The notes: generated by a model from the letters alone, not told the origin. A stretch of 11,989 bases of DNA from Lachnospiraceae bacterium (GCA_017390645.1 JAFPAZ010000206.1:1-11989); one strand, 5' to 3'; numbered from the stretch's first letter, positions 1-6,320 are shown. A program made the numbers and translations.

Positions 1-1
1 G

Positions 2-388
2 AGATATGGTTATAAGAATTTGTTCTGTCCGGAAGCGGTTGTTTATCATATTGGAAGTGCAACTTCAGGCAGTTCACTAAGTGAGTTTAAGGTAAGATTA
101 ACTGCAAGAAATCAAATATTTTTGTGGTATAAGAACATGCCGCTGTTACAAATTATCATAAATTTACCCTTTCTGTTATTAGGGTGTTTATTGCAGTGTA
201 TTATGTTTGGAAAAAGAGGTTTTTTGCAGGCGTATTTCGATGGGCTATTTGAAGGATTGAAAAGGCGGAAAGAGTGCAAAAAAGTTCAAAATGGAATCGG
301 TGATACCGGTGCTGTAATCCGTATCCAAATTGATATGATAAAAGGAACATGGATTTACTTCCTGGATAAATTGAAAAGAAAAAAATAA
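2..388 (+). CDS. Glycosyltransferase family 2, C-terminal part (5' truncated by window edge)
   Basis: The reading frame is already open at base 2 and runs 128 codons to TAA at 386-388, so only the C-terminal end is present. The visible start contains CPEAVVYHIGSATSG, which resembles the end of the catalytic domain of rhamnosyltransferase-like GT2 enzymes, where a PEA.VYH.GSAT stretch precedes a segment rich in R and N (here LTARNQIFLWYKN). A hydrophobic segment follows (PLLQIIINLPFLLLGCLLQCIMF), then a basic tail ending KLKRKK, as in membrane-associated GT2 enzymes that build cell-surface polysaccharides. By family, such enzymes transfer a sugar from a nucleotide-sugar donor to a lipid-linked acceptor at the inner face of the membrane. 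Donor and acceptor cannot be told from this fragment. It is probably the last gene of a polysaccharide cluster to the left, because a strong terminator follows 6 bases after the stop. The TTG at 20 is an internal codon, not the start. Confidence 0.75.
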   Translation, partial: RYGYKNLFCPEAVVYHIGSATSGSSLSEFKVRLTARNQIFLWYKNMPLLQIIINLPFLLLGCLLQCIMFGKRGFLQAYFDGLFEGLKRRKECKKVQNGIGDTGAVIRIQIDMIKGTWIYFLDKLKRKK

Positions 389-394
389 ACCAAT

Positions 395-434
395 AAAAAA
401 AGAACAAGGCTTTTTATGGCCTTGTTCTTTTTTT
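395..434. terminator. Bidirectional intrinsic terminator between convergent genes
   Basis: Bases 395-410 and 419-434 form a perfect 16-bp inverted repeat (arm AAAAAAAGAACAAGGC) around an 8-base loop (TTTTTATG). The outer 7 pairs are A on one arm and T on the other, so each strand ends its hairpin in a U tract. It lies 6 bases after the glycosyltransferase stop and 34 bases after the transporter stop on the other strand, as expected for a shared terminator. Confidence 0.93.
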
Positions 435-468
435 GAAATTAGAAATGAATTTTGTTTTATATGAAATT

Positions 469-2007
469 TTATTTTTCTTTCACTTCTTTATGTTGCTTTA
501 ATTCTTTAAAGAAACTAAATACAATGATTAGCATAATAATACCAAGTGGGAATGCTGCAATGATAGAGAAAGTTTGCAATGCACTTAAGGTACTTTCTGC
601 CCAAATCAGGGCGATAGGAAGGATAAGGAAGATAAAGGACCAGTAACATCTTAATTTCTTACTTGGCATTTCATCTTCTTTTAAGTTCTTAGTACAAAAT
701 CCTGCCATGACTAATGTAATTGCATCAAAAGTGCTGGCATAAAAGGCAACCATGGCAAGCACTAATACAATCAAAGCAACATTCTTTATTGGGAGCTGTC
801 CGAAAATCTGAAGAATAATATCTGCAGGTGCAGTGTCGTTTTGAACCATAGATGCAACATCTAATTTCCCGCTGGTTTGTTGGAATAATCCGAAATTACC
901 AAATGTGATAAAGGAAGTAAAAGTACCTGCCATACCAAATCCTAAAGCACCCAGGATAGTTTGACGGATGGTTCTTCCTTTTGAAATTTTGGCGATAAAG
1001 AATGGAGTAGCAACAAACCATGCAATCCAGTATGCCCAATAGAAAATGGTCCAGTTTTGTGGGAATCCTTGTATGCCATCACCAGTAGCTCTTAACGGAT
1101 CAGTCCAGGTGGACATTGATAAAAAGTTTTGAAGCATATTTCCAATTCCGCTGATTCCGGATTCGATGATATAAATTTTCGGTCCGAAAATAAGGAAAAT
1201 AGCAAGTAAGGCAAAAAATAAAATAACGCAAGCTGTAGCTAAGTGTGAAATGGCTTTCATTCCGTATAATACAGCGACAGTAAACACTACTGCAATAAAT
1301 ATTAAAATAAGAACGGAAATTGTGTTGGAATATTCAATATGGAATACCTCAGCTACGGCTTTGGATAATAATGGGGTAGCAAGGGAAAAAGTAGTTGCGG
1401 TACCTGCAAGCAGACCAACTACAGAAAAAATATCAATGATCTTACCAGGAAGTTTATTGATTTTATTTCCAAATAAGGGTTCACAAGCATGGGCAAGGGA
1501 TTCCTTTGGTTTCTTTTTTACAAAGAAACGATAAGCATAAGCTACAGCTGGAAGAATGTAAAATGCCCAAGGAATTGGTCCCCAATGAAATAATGGATAG
1601 GTGCTGGACCATTGCTGTTGCTGGATTATGGTATATTCAGGTAGTCCCTGAGGGTTTGCATCATAGTAATATACCCATTCAATTAAGGACCAGTAAAGAA
1701 TATCTGCTGCCATGGTGGAAGTAAAAATCATGGCACCCCATTTTAAATTAGAATATAATGGACGTTCCATTTTTCCTAACTGAATGTTTCCGTATTTTGA
1801 AAAAGCAAGGATTAATGCTGCACCTAAAATGAATAATCCCAGCAGGGTATAGCAAAATCCTAATTTATTTACAAAGAAATTACGTAAATATTCAATGGTA
1901 TTAGCAGACTGTTCTGGAAAAGCAAAAATAAGTCCTGCTAAAATAGTAATAATAAGCAAAGGCAAAATTACAATATGCCACTCAATGTTTTTGTTTTTTG
2001 TTTTCAT
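469..2007 (-). CDS. BCCT-family transporter, likely choline/betaine/carnitine importer
   Basis: A 512-residue membrane protein with about 12 hydrophobic segments, the normal size and topology of betaine/carnitine/choline transporters. The family signature is clear: FYWAYWIAW at 322-330 (the aromatic substrate box of TM8) followed by IAKISKGRTIRQ at 338-349. LFHWGPIPWAFY at 139-150 and YYYDANPQG at 113-121 recall the carnitine/butyrobetaine transporter CaiT. The glycine-rich GMGIG motif of Na+-coupled BetP is not present in TM3, which reads TSTMAADILYW. The ATG overlaps the TGA of the upstream CDP-choline enzyme gene (ATGA), and its ribosome site GAGGAG (2016-2021) lies inside that gene 8 bases before the start, so the two are translationally coupled. 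Context makes choline the likely substrate, in the place taken by the unrelated permease LicB in classical lic loci. Substrate and coupling ion are inferred. Confidence 0.9.
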   Translation of the reverse strand: MKTKNKNIEWHIVILPLLIITILAGLIFAFPEQSANTIEYLRNFFVNKLGFCYTLLGLFILGAALILAFSKYGNIQLGKMERPLYSNLKWGAMIFTSTMAADILYWSLIEWVYYYDANPQGLPEYTIIQQQQWSSTYPLFHWGPIPWAFYILPAVAYAYRFFVKKKPKESLAHACEPLFGNKINKLPGKIIDIFSVVGLLAGTATTFSLATPLLSKAVAEVFHIEYSNTISVLILIFIAVVFTVAVLYGMKAISHLATACVILFFALLAIFLIFGPKIYIIESGISGIGNMLQNFLSMSTWTDPLRATGDGIQGFPQNWTIFYWAYWIAWFVATPFFIAKISKGRTIRQTILGALGFGMAGTFTSFITFGNFGLFQQTSGKLDVASMVQNDTAPADIILQIFGQLPIKNVALIVLVLAMVAFYASTFDAITLVMAGFCTKNLKEDEMPSKKLRCYWSFIFLILPIALIWAESTLSALQTFSIIAAFPLGIIMLIIVFSFFKELKQHKEVKEK

Positions 2008-3788
2008 GATTCGTTCTCCTCAATTAATCTAATTTTTTTATAATAAGTTTTTGCATAACGATACATAATAAGGGTGTATTCACCAAATTCTTCACCCTGT
2101 GAAGCTTTATATAAGGACCACATGGACCATAAAAAGCCTCCCAATGCAATGTAGGAATAGTAACGAATGATTTCTTCGGTAGAAGGTTCCCGGTCAAGAT
2201 ATAACTTTAATAAATCGTCACATTCTTCTTCTGTATAATAAACATATAGGGCATACATTGAAATATCTAGTAAAGGATCATTCATTCCTGCGTATTCCCA
2301 GTCAATTAACTTTAGTTTATTATTTGGTAATAGCAGTAAATTATCACAATTGGCATCAACATGGCATAATACTTGTGGAACGTTCATTTTTTCTATTCCG
2401 GAAAGCAACTGCATCATGTGTTCTTTTATCACATCATAATCATAGAAATTCAGGCAGTTATTTTGTCTGCATAAATTTTCGTAAAAAAGAATTCTTTCAT
2501 TCAAATCAAAACTGTGGGAAACTTTCAACCCAGAAGAGTGAAAGTTTCTAAGCAAATCCATGCTTCTCTTCACATGCTCCGGATTATGTGGGTCAGAATT
2601 TATGGCACCATCATAATATCTGGAAATCTTATAACCTGTTTCTGCGCTAAAATAAAATATCTTATCAGATAATTTAAGTGGTGCAATGGTTTCATATACT
2701 TCTTTTTCTTCTTTTCGGTTAATTAATTTTTCTGTTCCGGGACCTGGTATACGGAAGATGAAAGATTCTCCTTTTGCTTCGAATAAAAAGGACTTATTTG
2801 TCATTCCTGCCTTTAAACATCGGATGTTTGTGATTTCATTTTCCGGTACGTTCAGTATCTTGCTGATACAGGAAAGTGCTTTGTTCTTTGAGTTAATCTG
2901 ATAACTGGTATCAAAGTTTCTAAGTTCTTCCAGATTATCAAATTCATATAGAACATCATTTTCAATGGAATTAACATACATTTCCAATTCATTTAAATGG
3001 TCAATGAGAATGTTTTCCCAATAAAAGTCCTCGGTACCTGGGCGGTGATAGTACTCTTCCAGATAAGGTGTTATTTTTTGAGAAAATTCCCTTGTAAAAT
3101 AAACCGGACCACACATAATTTGTGAACTCTTACCCCCAATGGTAATATCGGTAATGCGTTTTTGTTTGTTTGTGCTGACACACCATTCTTTTGTGACATC
3201 TTCTGCCATGATGCAGGAATACCAGCTTTTCGCTTCATATTTATGGAAGATATTATCACGTATCCAGTTGTCAGAGGAAAGGATGTAAGTGTTTTTAAGT
3301 TTATCCTTCACAAGATATAAGGTAGATAAATTATTTTTGGTCCGATATTCACTATTATAAATTAAAGTTACATTGTATTTATCAATCAGGTATTCAAACT
3401 TTTCTTTTAAATAGCCGACAACAATAGTAATATCAGTAATGCCTGCATTATGTAATTGAAGAATCAGACGTTCAATCATCCGTTCTCCGAACACTTCCAC
3501 CAACCCTTTCGGATTTTCGAAAGTAAGAGGGACAAAACGTGAACCAAAGCCGGCTGCCATTATGATGGCATTATCTACTTTGTGTTCATTTAATAATTGT
3601 TTTCCGTTTTCTGTAAGAAGATATCCTTTTTCTGTTTTTTCAAGATATCCTTTTTCAACAGCATCCTTTAGTAGTGCGTTGGTTTTTCCTAATGAAATGT
3701 TAAGGTTAACTGCAAGTTTTCGCTGAGAAATCTCAGGTTCAGCTAAAATGTTACGACATAATTCGATGATGTTAATCATAATTATCAT
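2004..3788 (-). CDS. Winged-helix / phosphocholine cytidylyltransferase (LicC-like) / choline kinase (LicA-like) fusion
   Basis: About 594 residues counted from the ATG at 3788; the frame is open back to a TTG at 3842. Three domains follow in order. Residues ~5-70 look like a MarR/Lrp-type winged helix (ISQRKLAVNLNISLGKTNALLK, then a beta-wing with KGYLLTENGKQLL). Residues ~72-295 are a nucleotidyltransferase with AAGFGSRFVPLT and NPKGLVEV, the nucleotide-binding signature of LicC/GlmU-type enzymes, plus SSDNW. Residues ~310-590 are a choline/aminoglycoside kinase fold with HVDANCDN (476-483) and IDWEYAGMNDP (495-505), the catalytic and Mg-binding loops. By family, the protein would phosphorylate choline and then form CDP-choline from CTP, for phosphocholine decoration of surface glycans. 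The transporter gene overlaps its end. The start is uncertain: ATGs at 3788 and 3779 both lack a close ribosome site, because the only good one (3818-3824) suits a short out-of-frame leader. Acting as a regulator is possible but unproven. Confidence 0.9.
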   Translation of the reverse strand: MIIMINIIELCRNILAEPEISQRKLAVNLNISLGKTNALLKDAVEKGYLEKTEKGYLLTENGKQLLNEHKVDNAIIMAAGFGSRFVPLTFENPKGLVEVFGERMIERLILQLHNAGITDITIVVGYLKEKFEYLIDKYNVTLIYNSEYRTKNNLSTLYLVKDKLKNTYILSSDNWIRDNIFHKYEAKSWYSCIMAEDVTKEWCVSTNKQKRITDITIGGKSSQIMCGPVYFTREFSQKITPYLEEYYHRPGTEDFYWENILIDHLNELEMYVNSIENDVLYEFDNLEELRNFDTSYQINSKNKALSCISKILNVPENEITNIRCLKAGMTNKSFLFEAKGESFIFRIPGPGTEKLINRKEEKEVYETIAPLKLSDKIFYFSAETGYKISRYYDGAINSDPHNPEHVKRSMDLLRNFHSSGLKVSHSFDLNERILFYENLCRQNNCLNFYDYDVIKEHMMQLLSGIEKMNVPQVLCHVDANCDNLLLLPNNKLKLIDWEYAGMNDPLLDISMYALYVYYTEEECDDLLKLYLDREPSTEEIIRYYSYIALGGFLWSMWSLYKASQGEEFGEYTLIMYRYAKTYYKKIRLIEENES

Positions 3789-3811
3789 TATATTGTACCG
3801 AAAATGGACAA
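3788..3811 (-). promoter_or_regulatory. Putative 7-codon leader ORF coupled to the CDP-choline enzyme gene
   Basis: The only strong ribosome site in this leader is AAAGGAG (3824-3818). Six bases further is a TTG (3811-3809) opening a tiny frame that would read MSIFGTI and stop at TAA (3790-3788). That stop overlaps the first in-frame ATG of the big gene as TAATG. This geometry suits termination-reinitiation coupling. No homology can support so short a peptide. The alternative is an ATT start at 3812-3810, in frame with the large protein and 5 bases after the ribosome site. Confidence 0.35.
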
Positions 3812-3817
3812 TTATGG

Positions 3818-3824
3818 CTCCTTT
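3818..3824 (-). promoter_or_regulatory. Ribosome-binding site with ambiguous start
   Basis: AAAGGAG on the minus strand is a strong Shine-Dalgarno. It is too far from the in-frame ATGs at 3788 (29 bases) and 3779 (38 bases) to serve them directly, but well placed for the out-of-frame TTG at 3811. It lies inside the frame that would start at TTG 3842, and that TTG has no ribosome site of its own. Confidence 0.6.
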
Positions 3825-3870
3825 CTTTTTTAATGTGTTCAAAATTAACCAAAATCAAAGATTTATGAAC

Positions 3871-3899
3871 AGTATACACTGGATTTTAATAAAATGCAA
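3871..3899 (-). promoter_or_regulatory. Sigma-A type promoter for the CDP-choline enzyme/transporter operon
   Basis: Minus-strand TTGCAT (3899-3894), a 17-base spacer and TATACT (3876-3871) make a good vegetative promoter. Transcription would begin near 3864, giving a leader of about 75 bases that contains the ribosome site at 3824-3818. Confidence 0.7.
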
Positions 3900-3955
3900 G
3901 TGGAAATTTTACAATTTAAAAAACTTTAAAAAATTATTTAAAAAATAGAACTTCT

Positions 3956-3970
3956 AATATTTCCAATATT
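3956..3970. repeat. Paired AATATT motif upstream of the lysozyme promoter
   Basis: AATATT (3956-3961), three bases, AATATT (3965-3970). Each copy is itself a palindrome and the pair lies 16 bases upstream of the -35 box at 3987. In DNA this AT-rich it may be chance, but its place between the two divergent promoters makes it a candidate regulator site. Confidence 0.25.
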
Positions 3971-3984
3971 TACATTTCGATAAG

Positions 3985-4036
3985 AATTGACATTTTTCAC
4001 TGTAATAGATATAATTTTATGTGACTGTGGTCAATT
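3985..4036. promoter_or_regulatory. Inverted repeats bracketing the lysozyme promoter (candidate operator)
   Basis: AATTGAC (3985-3991), overlapping the -35 box, is the exact reverse complement of GTCAATT (4030-4036) just after the predicted start site. With one mismatch the match extends outward as AAGAATTGAC against GTCAATTTTT. A second, smaller dyad, TGAC-tgtg-GTCA (4022-4033), lies on the start site itself. Such placement suits a repressor that blocks or loops the promoter. No regulator has been shown to bind it. Confidence 0.35.
3987..4015 (+). promoter_or_regulatory. Consensus sigma-A promoter for the choline-binding lysozyme
   Basis: TTGACA (3987-3992), a 17-base spacer and TATAAT (4010-4015) match both consensus hexamers exactly. 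A tract rich in A and T upstream (about 3910-3950) could act as an UP element. Transcription would begin near 4022, about 58 bases before the chosen ATG. A promoter this strong usually needs damping, which fits the dyad sequences around it. Confidence 0.88.
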
Positions 4037-4066
4037 TTTGATATTATGAGTCGTGTAAAGAAAGAT

Positions 4067-4071
4067 GGAGG
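4067..4071 (+). promoter_or_regulatory. Ribosome-binding site that fixes the lysozyme start at 4080
   Basis: GGAGG at 4067-4071 stands 8 bases before ATG 4080. The upstream in-frame ATG at 4065 overlaps this site and has no ribosome site of its own, so the start is 4080. This also gives a cleaner signal peptide. Confidence 0.85.
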
Positions 4072-4079
4072 AAAAAATA

Positions 4080-6104
4080 ATGTCGATATTAAAAAACAAA
4101 ATACGATTTCTGACAGTAACTGCAGCCTTTAGTTTGGGTTGTGTTCTTTTGTCAAATAGTGGAATAAAAGCAGAAACGGGATTCAAAACGAATTCGGATG
4201 GAACGAAAGTCTATGAAAAAGTGGATGGTAGCATGGCTACCGGATGGATGCAACTGGATAATGACTGGTATTATTTTGATCCGGTAACAGGGATTCAGAT
4301 TACCGGATGGAAATTTATTAATGGTAACTGGTATTACATGGATCCTAATAATGAAGGAAAAATGAAAACGGGTTGGTTTAATGAAGCAGGTGCCCTTTGG
4401 TATTATTTGTCGGATAATGAAAAGGGACCGTTAGGTGCTATGTTGACCGGTTCGCAATATATCGAAGGACAGGAATTAAATTTTTTGTCGAATGGTCGGT
4501 TGGAAATCCAACAAGGCTGGTATACCATGAATGGAAATGAATTGTATTTTTATGATAGCAATACAGCAGCAAAAGCGTATGAAAAAATTGATAATACATA
4601 TGTAAATGGTTATGGAGGAAAGAGAATATCCGCCATGGCAAAAGGAATAGATATTTCACGTTATCAGAATCAGACACAGCCTATTGACTGGAATCAGGTA
4701 GTGGAAGATGACATAGAGTTTGTTATGGTTGGACCGAATTATATTTACAATCCGAAACATTTGGAATATTTTCATAACAATTTAAAAGGTGCAACAGACA
4801 GTGGACTGAATTTAGGAGTATATTTGTATTCTTATGCTACTACTAAGAAAGAAGCACAGGAAGAAGCATTTGCGTTGCTGGAACAAATTAAGGGGTATCC
4901 GATTAATTTTCCGGTTGCATATGATTTAGAAGATGCTTGTCAGAAAAGTCTTACAAAACAGGAACGGACGGATTTGGTAAAAGCTTTCTGTGAAGTGGTT
5001 CGACAGGCAGGATACCAGCCGGCGTTATATGCCAGCAAATCATGGTTGACAACCATGGTGGATGTGAATCAGTTGTCCCAATACGATATTTGGGTGGCGC
5101 AGTATAATACAGTAACTACCTATGGTGGAAATTATAGCATGTGGCAGTGTTCTAGTAAGGCACAGGTGGATGGCATCAAAGGTAATGTAGATATGAATAT
5201 GTTGTATAAAGACTATTCAAAGTCTTTGGCGAAAAAATATGCAGCGAATGATGGATTTATTAAAGGTGTTACCGGAGAAGTATTTTATCTTGCAAATAAC
5301 AAGCGTTTAACCGGATGGCAGGAAATTAATGGGGAATATTATTATTTTCAGTCTGGCGGTGCGATGCAGACAGGATGGTTGGAATATGAAGGAAGTACCT
5401 ACTATCTTTCTGGGGATGGAAAGATGGTAAGGGATGCGGTTGTTACCATAGAAGGGAAAACATATTATTTTAGTCCAAACGGAGCGAGGGCGAATGGATT
5501 ACATATAGGATGGAATCAGGTTGAGAATCATTGGTATTACATTGAATATTCAGGAAATGCCAGAGGTTGGAGATACATAAATGGCAAATGGTACTTCTTC
5601 GATTCTGAAGGAAAGATGCAGACTGATTGGGAATTTGTTGATGACAAATGGTATTATTTGGATGCTGTAAACGGTGATATGAAGACAGGATGGATTTTCC
5701 AGGGAGCTGTCTGGTATTACCTGGACCCGGTGAATGGAGATATGAAAACCGGTTGGAATGAAGTGAAAGGGAAGAAATATTATTTCGACATAGAAAGTGG
5801 CGTTATGAAAACCAGGTGGTTATTATTAGGAGAAGACTGGTATTATTTGGATGCTGTAAATGGAGATATGAAAATCGGATGGATTCGTTCGGGAGCTGAC
5901 TGGTATTATATGAATCCGGAAGACGGAGTAATGGAGACAGAATGGATTTTCGACGGAAAAAATTATTATTATCTTGACTCAGAAGGAAGAATGTATTATT
6001 CCACTGTTGTAGAAGGATATGAATTGAATGGTTCCGGTGCATGTGTAAATCCGGATGATGCTTTGAAGGAAAAAGTGAATGGTTCAGCTGAAAATATAGA
6101 ATAA
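4080..6104 (+). CDS. Secreted choline-binding GH25 lysozyme (muramidase)
   Basis: A 674-residue exported protein. Residues 1-31 are a signal peptide (basic NKIR, hydrophobic core, likely cleavage after IKA). Residues ~45-165 hold a first set of choline-binding repeats of the TGW...WYYFDP type. Residues ~188-380 are a glycoside hydrolase family 25 domain: KGIDIS with Asp191, YDLED with Asp282 and Glu284, WVAQYN, and Asp371 in GNVDMNM provide the expected acidic residues. Residues ~400-655 carry about eleven more repeats. By family, GH25 enzymes cut the MurNAc-GlcNAc bond of peptidoglycan, and the repeats bind choline residues on wall polymers, placing the enzyme at the surface for cell separation or wall turnover. 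The gene is divergent from the choline uptake/activation operon, which would provide its ligand. Known relatives usually carry repeats on one side only; here they flank the catalytic domain. A terminator follows. Confidence 0.93.
   Translation: MSILKNKIRFLTVTAAFSLGCVLLSNSGIKAETGFKTNSDGTKVYEKVDGSMATGWMQLDNDWYYFDPVTGIQITGWKFINGNWYYMDPNNEGKMKTGWFNEAGALWYYLSDNEKGPLGAMLTGSQYIEGQELNFLSNGRLEIQQGWYTMNGNELYFYDSNTAAKAYEKIDNTYVNGYGGKRISAMAKGIDISRYQNQTQPIDWNQVVEDDIEFVMVGPNYIYNPKHLEYFHNNLKGATDSGLNLGVYLYSYATTKKEAQEEAFALLEQIKGYPINFPVAYDLEDACQKSLTKQERTDLVKAFCEVVRQAGYQPALYASKSWLTTMVDVNQLSQYDIWVAQYNTVTTYGGNYSMWQCSSKAQVDGIKGNVDMNMLYKDYSKSLAKKYAANDGFIKGVTGEVFYLANNKRLTGWQEINGEYYYFQSGGAMQTGWLEYEGSTYYLSGDGKMVRDAVVTIEGKTYYFSPNGARANGLHIGWNQVENHWYYIEYSGNARGWRYINGKWYFFDSEGKMQTDWEFVDDKWYYLDAVNGDMKTGWIFQGAVWYYLDPVNGDMKTGWNEVKGKKYYFDIESGVMKTRWLLLGEDWYYLDAVNGDMKIGWIRSGADWYYMNPEDGVMETEWIFDGKNYYYLDSEGRMYYSTVVEGYELNGSGACVNPDDALKEKVNGSAENIE
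4197..4610 (+). repeat. N-terminal choline-binding repeat array
   Basis: This stretch encodes about four to five imperfect units of ~20 residues with a leading TGW or QGW and an aromatic WYYF/WYYM/WYYL core. The first two units are canonical; the third to fifth are degenerate (for example GQELNFLSNGRLE), with aromatic ligand-cage residues missing. Confidence 0.75.
5274..6045 (+). repeat. C-terminal choline-binding repeat array
   Basis: About eleven units of 20-21 residues, each a GW followed by WYY/YYF and a turn ending GDMK, GKMQ or GVME. Units around 5650-5880 are very similar even at the DNA level (WYYLDAVNGDMK occurs twice and WYYLDPVNGDMK once), pointing to recent duplication or recombination inside the array. 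Several units carry R, I or E in place of T/G before the W (TRW, IGW, TEW). Confidence 0.88.
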
Positions 6105-6115
6105 AAACAGGTTGT

Positions 6116-6162
6116 GAAAGGAAAATGTATGGAAAAATTGTTTCTGTACATTTTCTTTTTTT
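6116..6162 (+). terminator. Intrinsic terminator after the choline-binding lysozyme
   Basis: GAAAATGTA (6121-6129) pairs with TACATTTTC (6147-6155). The stem extends inward through wobble and A-T pairs to a short loop near 6136-6140 and outward into the following T tract (6156-6162). It starts 12 bases after the stop codon. Confidence 0.85.
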
Positions 6163-6215
6163 ATTTCAAACATTATATAAGAAATTAGTGTAAGAATTTT
6201 GTAAATATCTTTTTC

Positions 6216-6244
6216 TTGAAGAGATTATAATTAAATGATATAAT
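6216..6244 (+). promoter_or_regulatory. Sigma-A type promoter for glmS-glmM-LCP operon
   Basis: TTGAAG (6216-6221), a 17-base spacer and TATAAT (6239-6244). Transcription would begin near 6251, giving a leader of about 70 bases before the glmS ATG. Confidence 0.75.
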
Positions 6245-6250
6245 TTAAAG

Positions 6251-6282
6251 ATGATATCATGGCTGTTTTTAATGGAACAGCT
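6251..6282 (+). promoter_or_regulatory. glmS leader: palindrome plus small hairpin
   Basis: At the predicted transcript 5' end stands the perfect 10-base palindrome ATGATATCAT (6251-6260). It is followed at once by a 7-pair hairpin: GGCTGTT (6261-6267) with AACAGCT (6276-6282), including one G-U pair, and an 8-base loop. There is no U tract, so it is not a terminator. It could be an operator or an mRNA-stabilising 5' hairpin; function unknown. The leader is too short for, and lacks the motifs of, the glmS ribozyme. Confidence 0.35.
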
Positions 6283-6320
6283 TTATAATGTGATTAATTG
6301 ATATTAAGGAGGATGCTTTT

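Noticed and set aside
3787..3797. TATAAT and TACAAT on the minus strand just before the CDP-choline enzyme ATG as a -10 box
   Set aside because: No acceptable -35 box lies 16-18 bases upstream, and a well-formed promoter stands at 3899-3871.
3789..3842. Eighteen-codon N-terminal extension of the CDP-choline enzyme from TTG 3842
   Set aside because: The TTG has no ribosome site; the extension (NTLKKKGAIIVHFRYNI) simply translates the ribosome site and leader.
3901..3950. AT-rich stretch in the divergent region as a replication origin or attachment site
   Set aside because: No DnaA-box cluster, direct repeats or integrase gene nearby; more simply it is a promoter-upstream AT tract.
4065..4079. 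Five extra codons giving an earlier ATG for the lysozyme (MEEKI...)
   Set aside because: That ATG overlaps the GGAGG that serves ATG 4080 and has no ribosome site of its own.
6163..6320. glmS ribozyme or other large riboswitch before glmS
   Set aside because: The leader is short and AT-rich and lacks the conserved core; only one 7-pair hairpin is visible.
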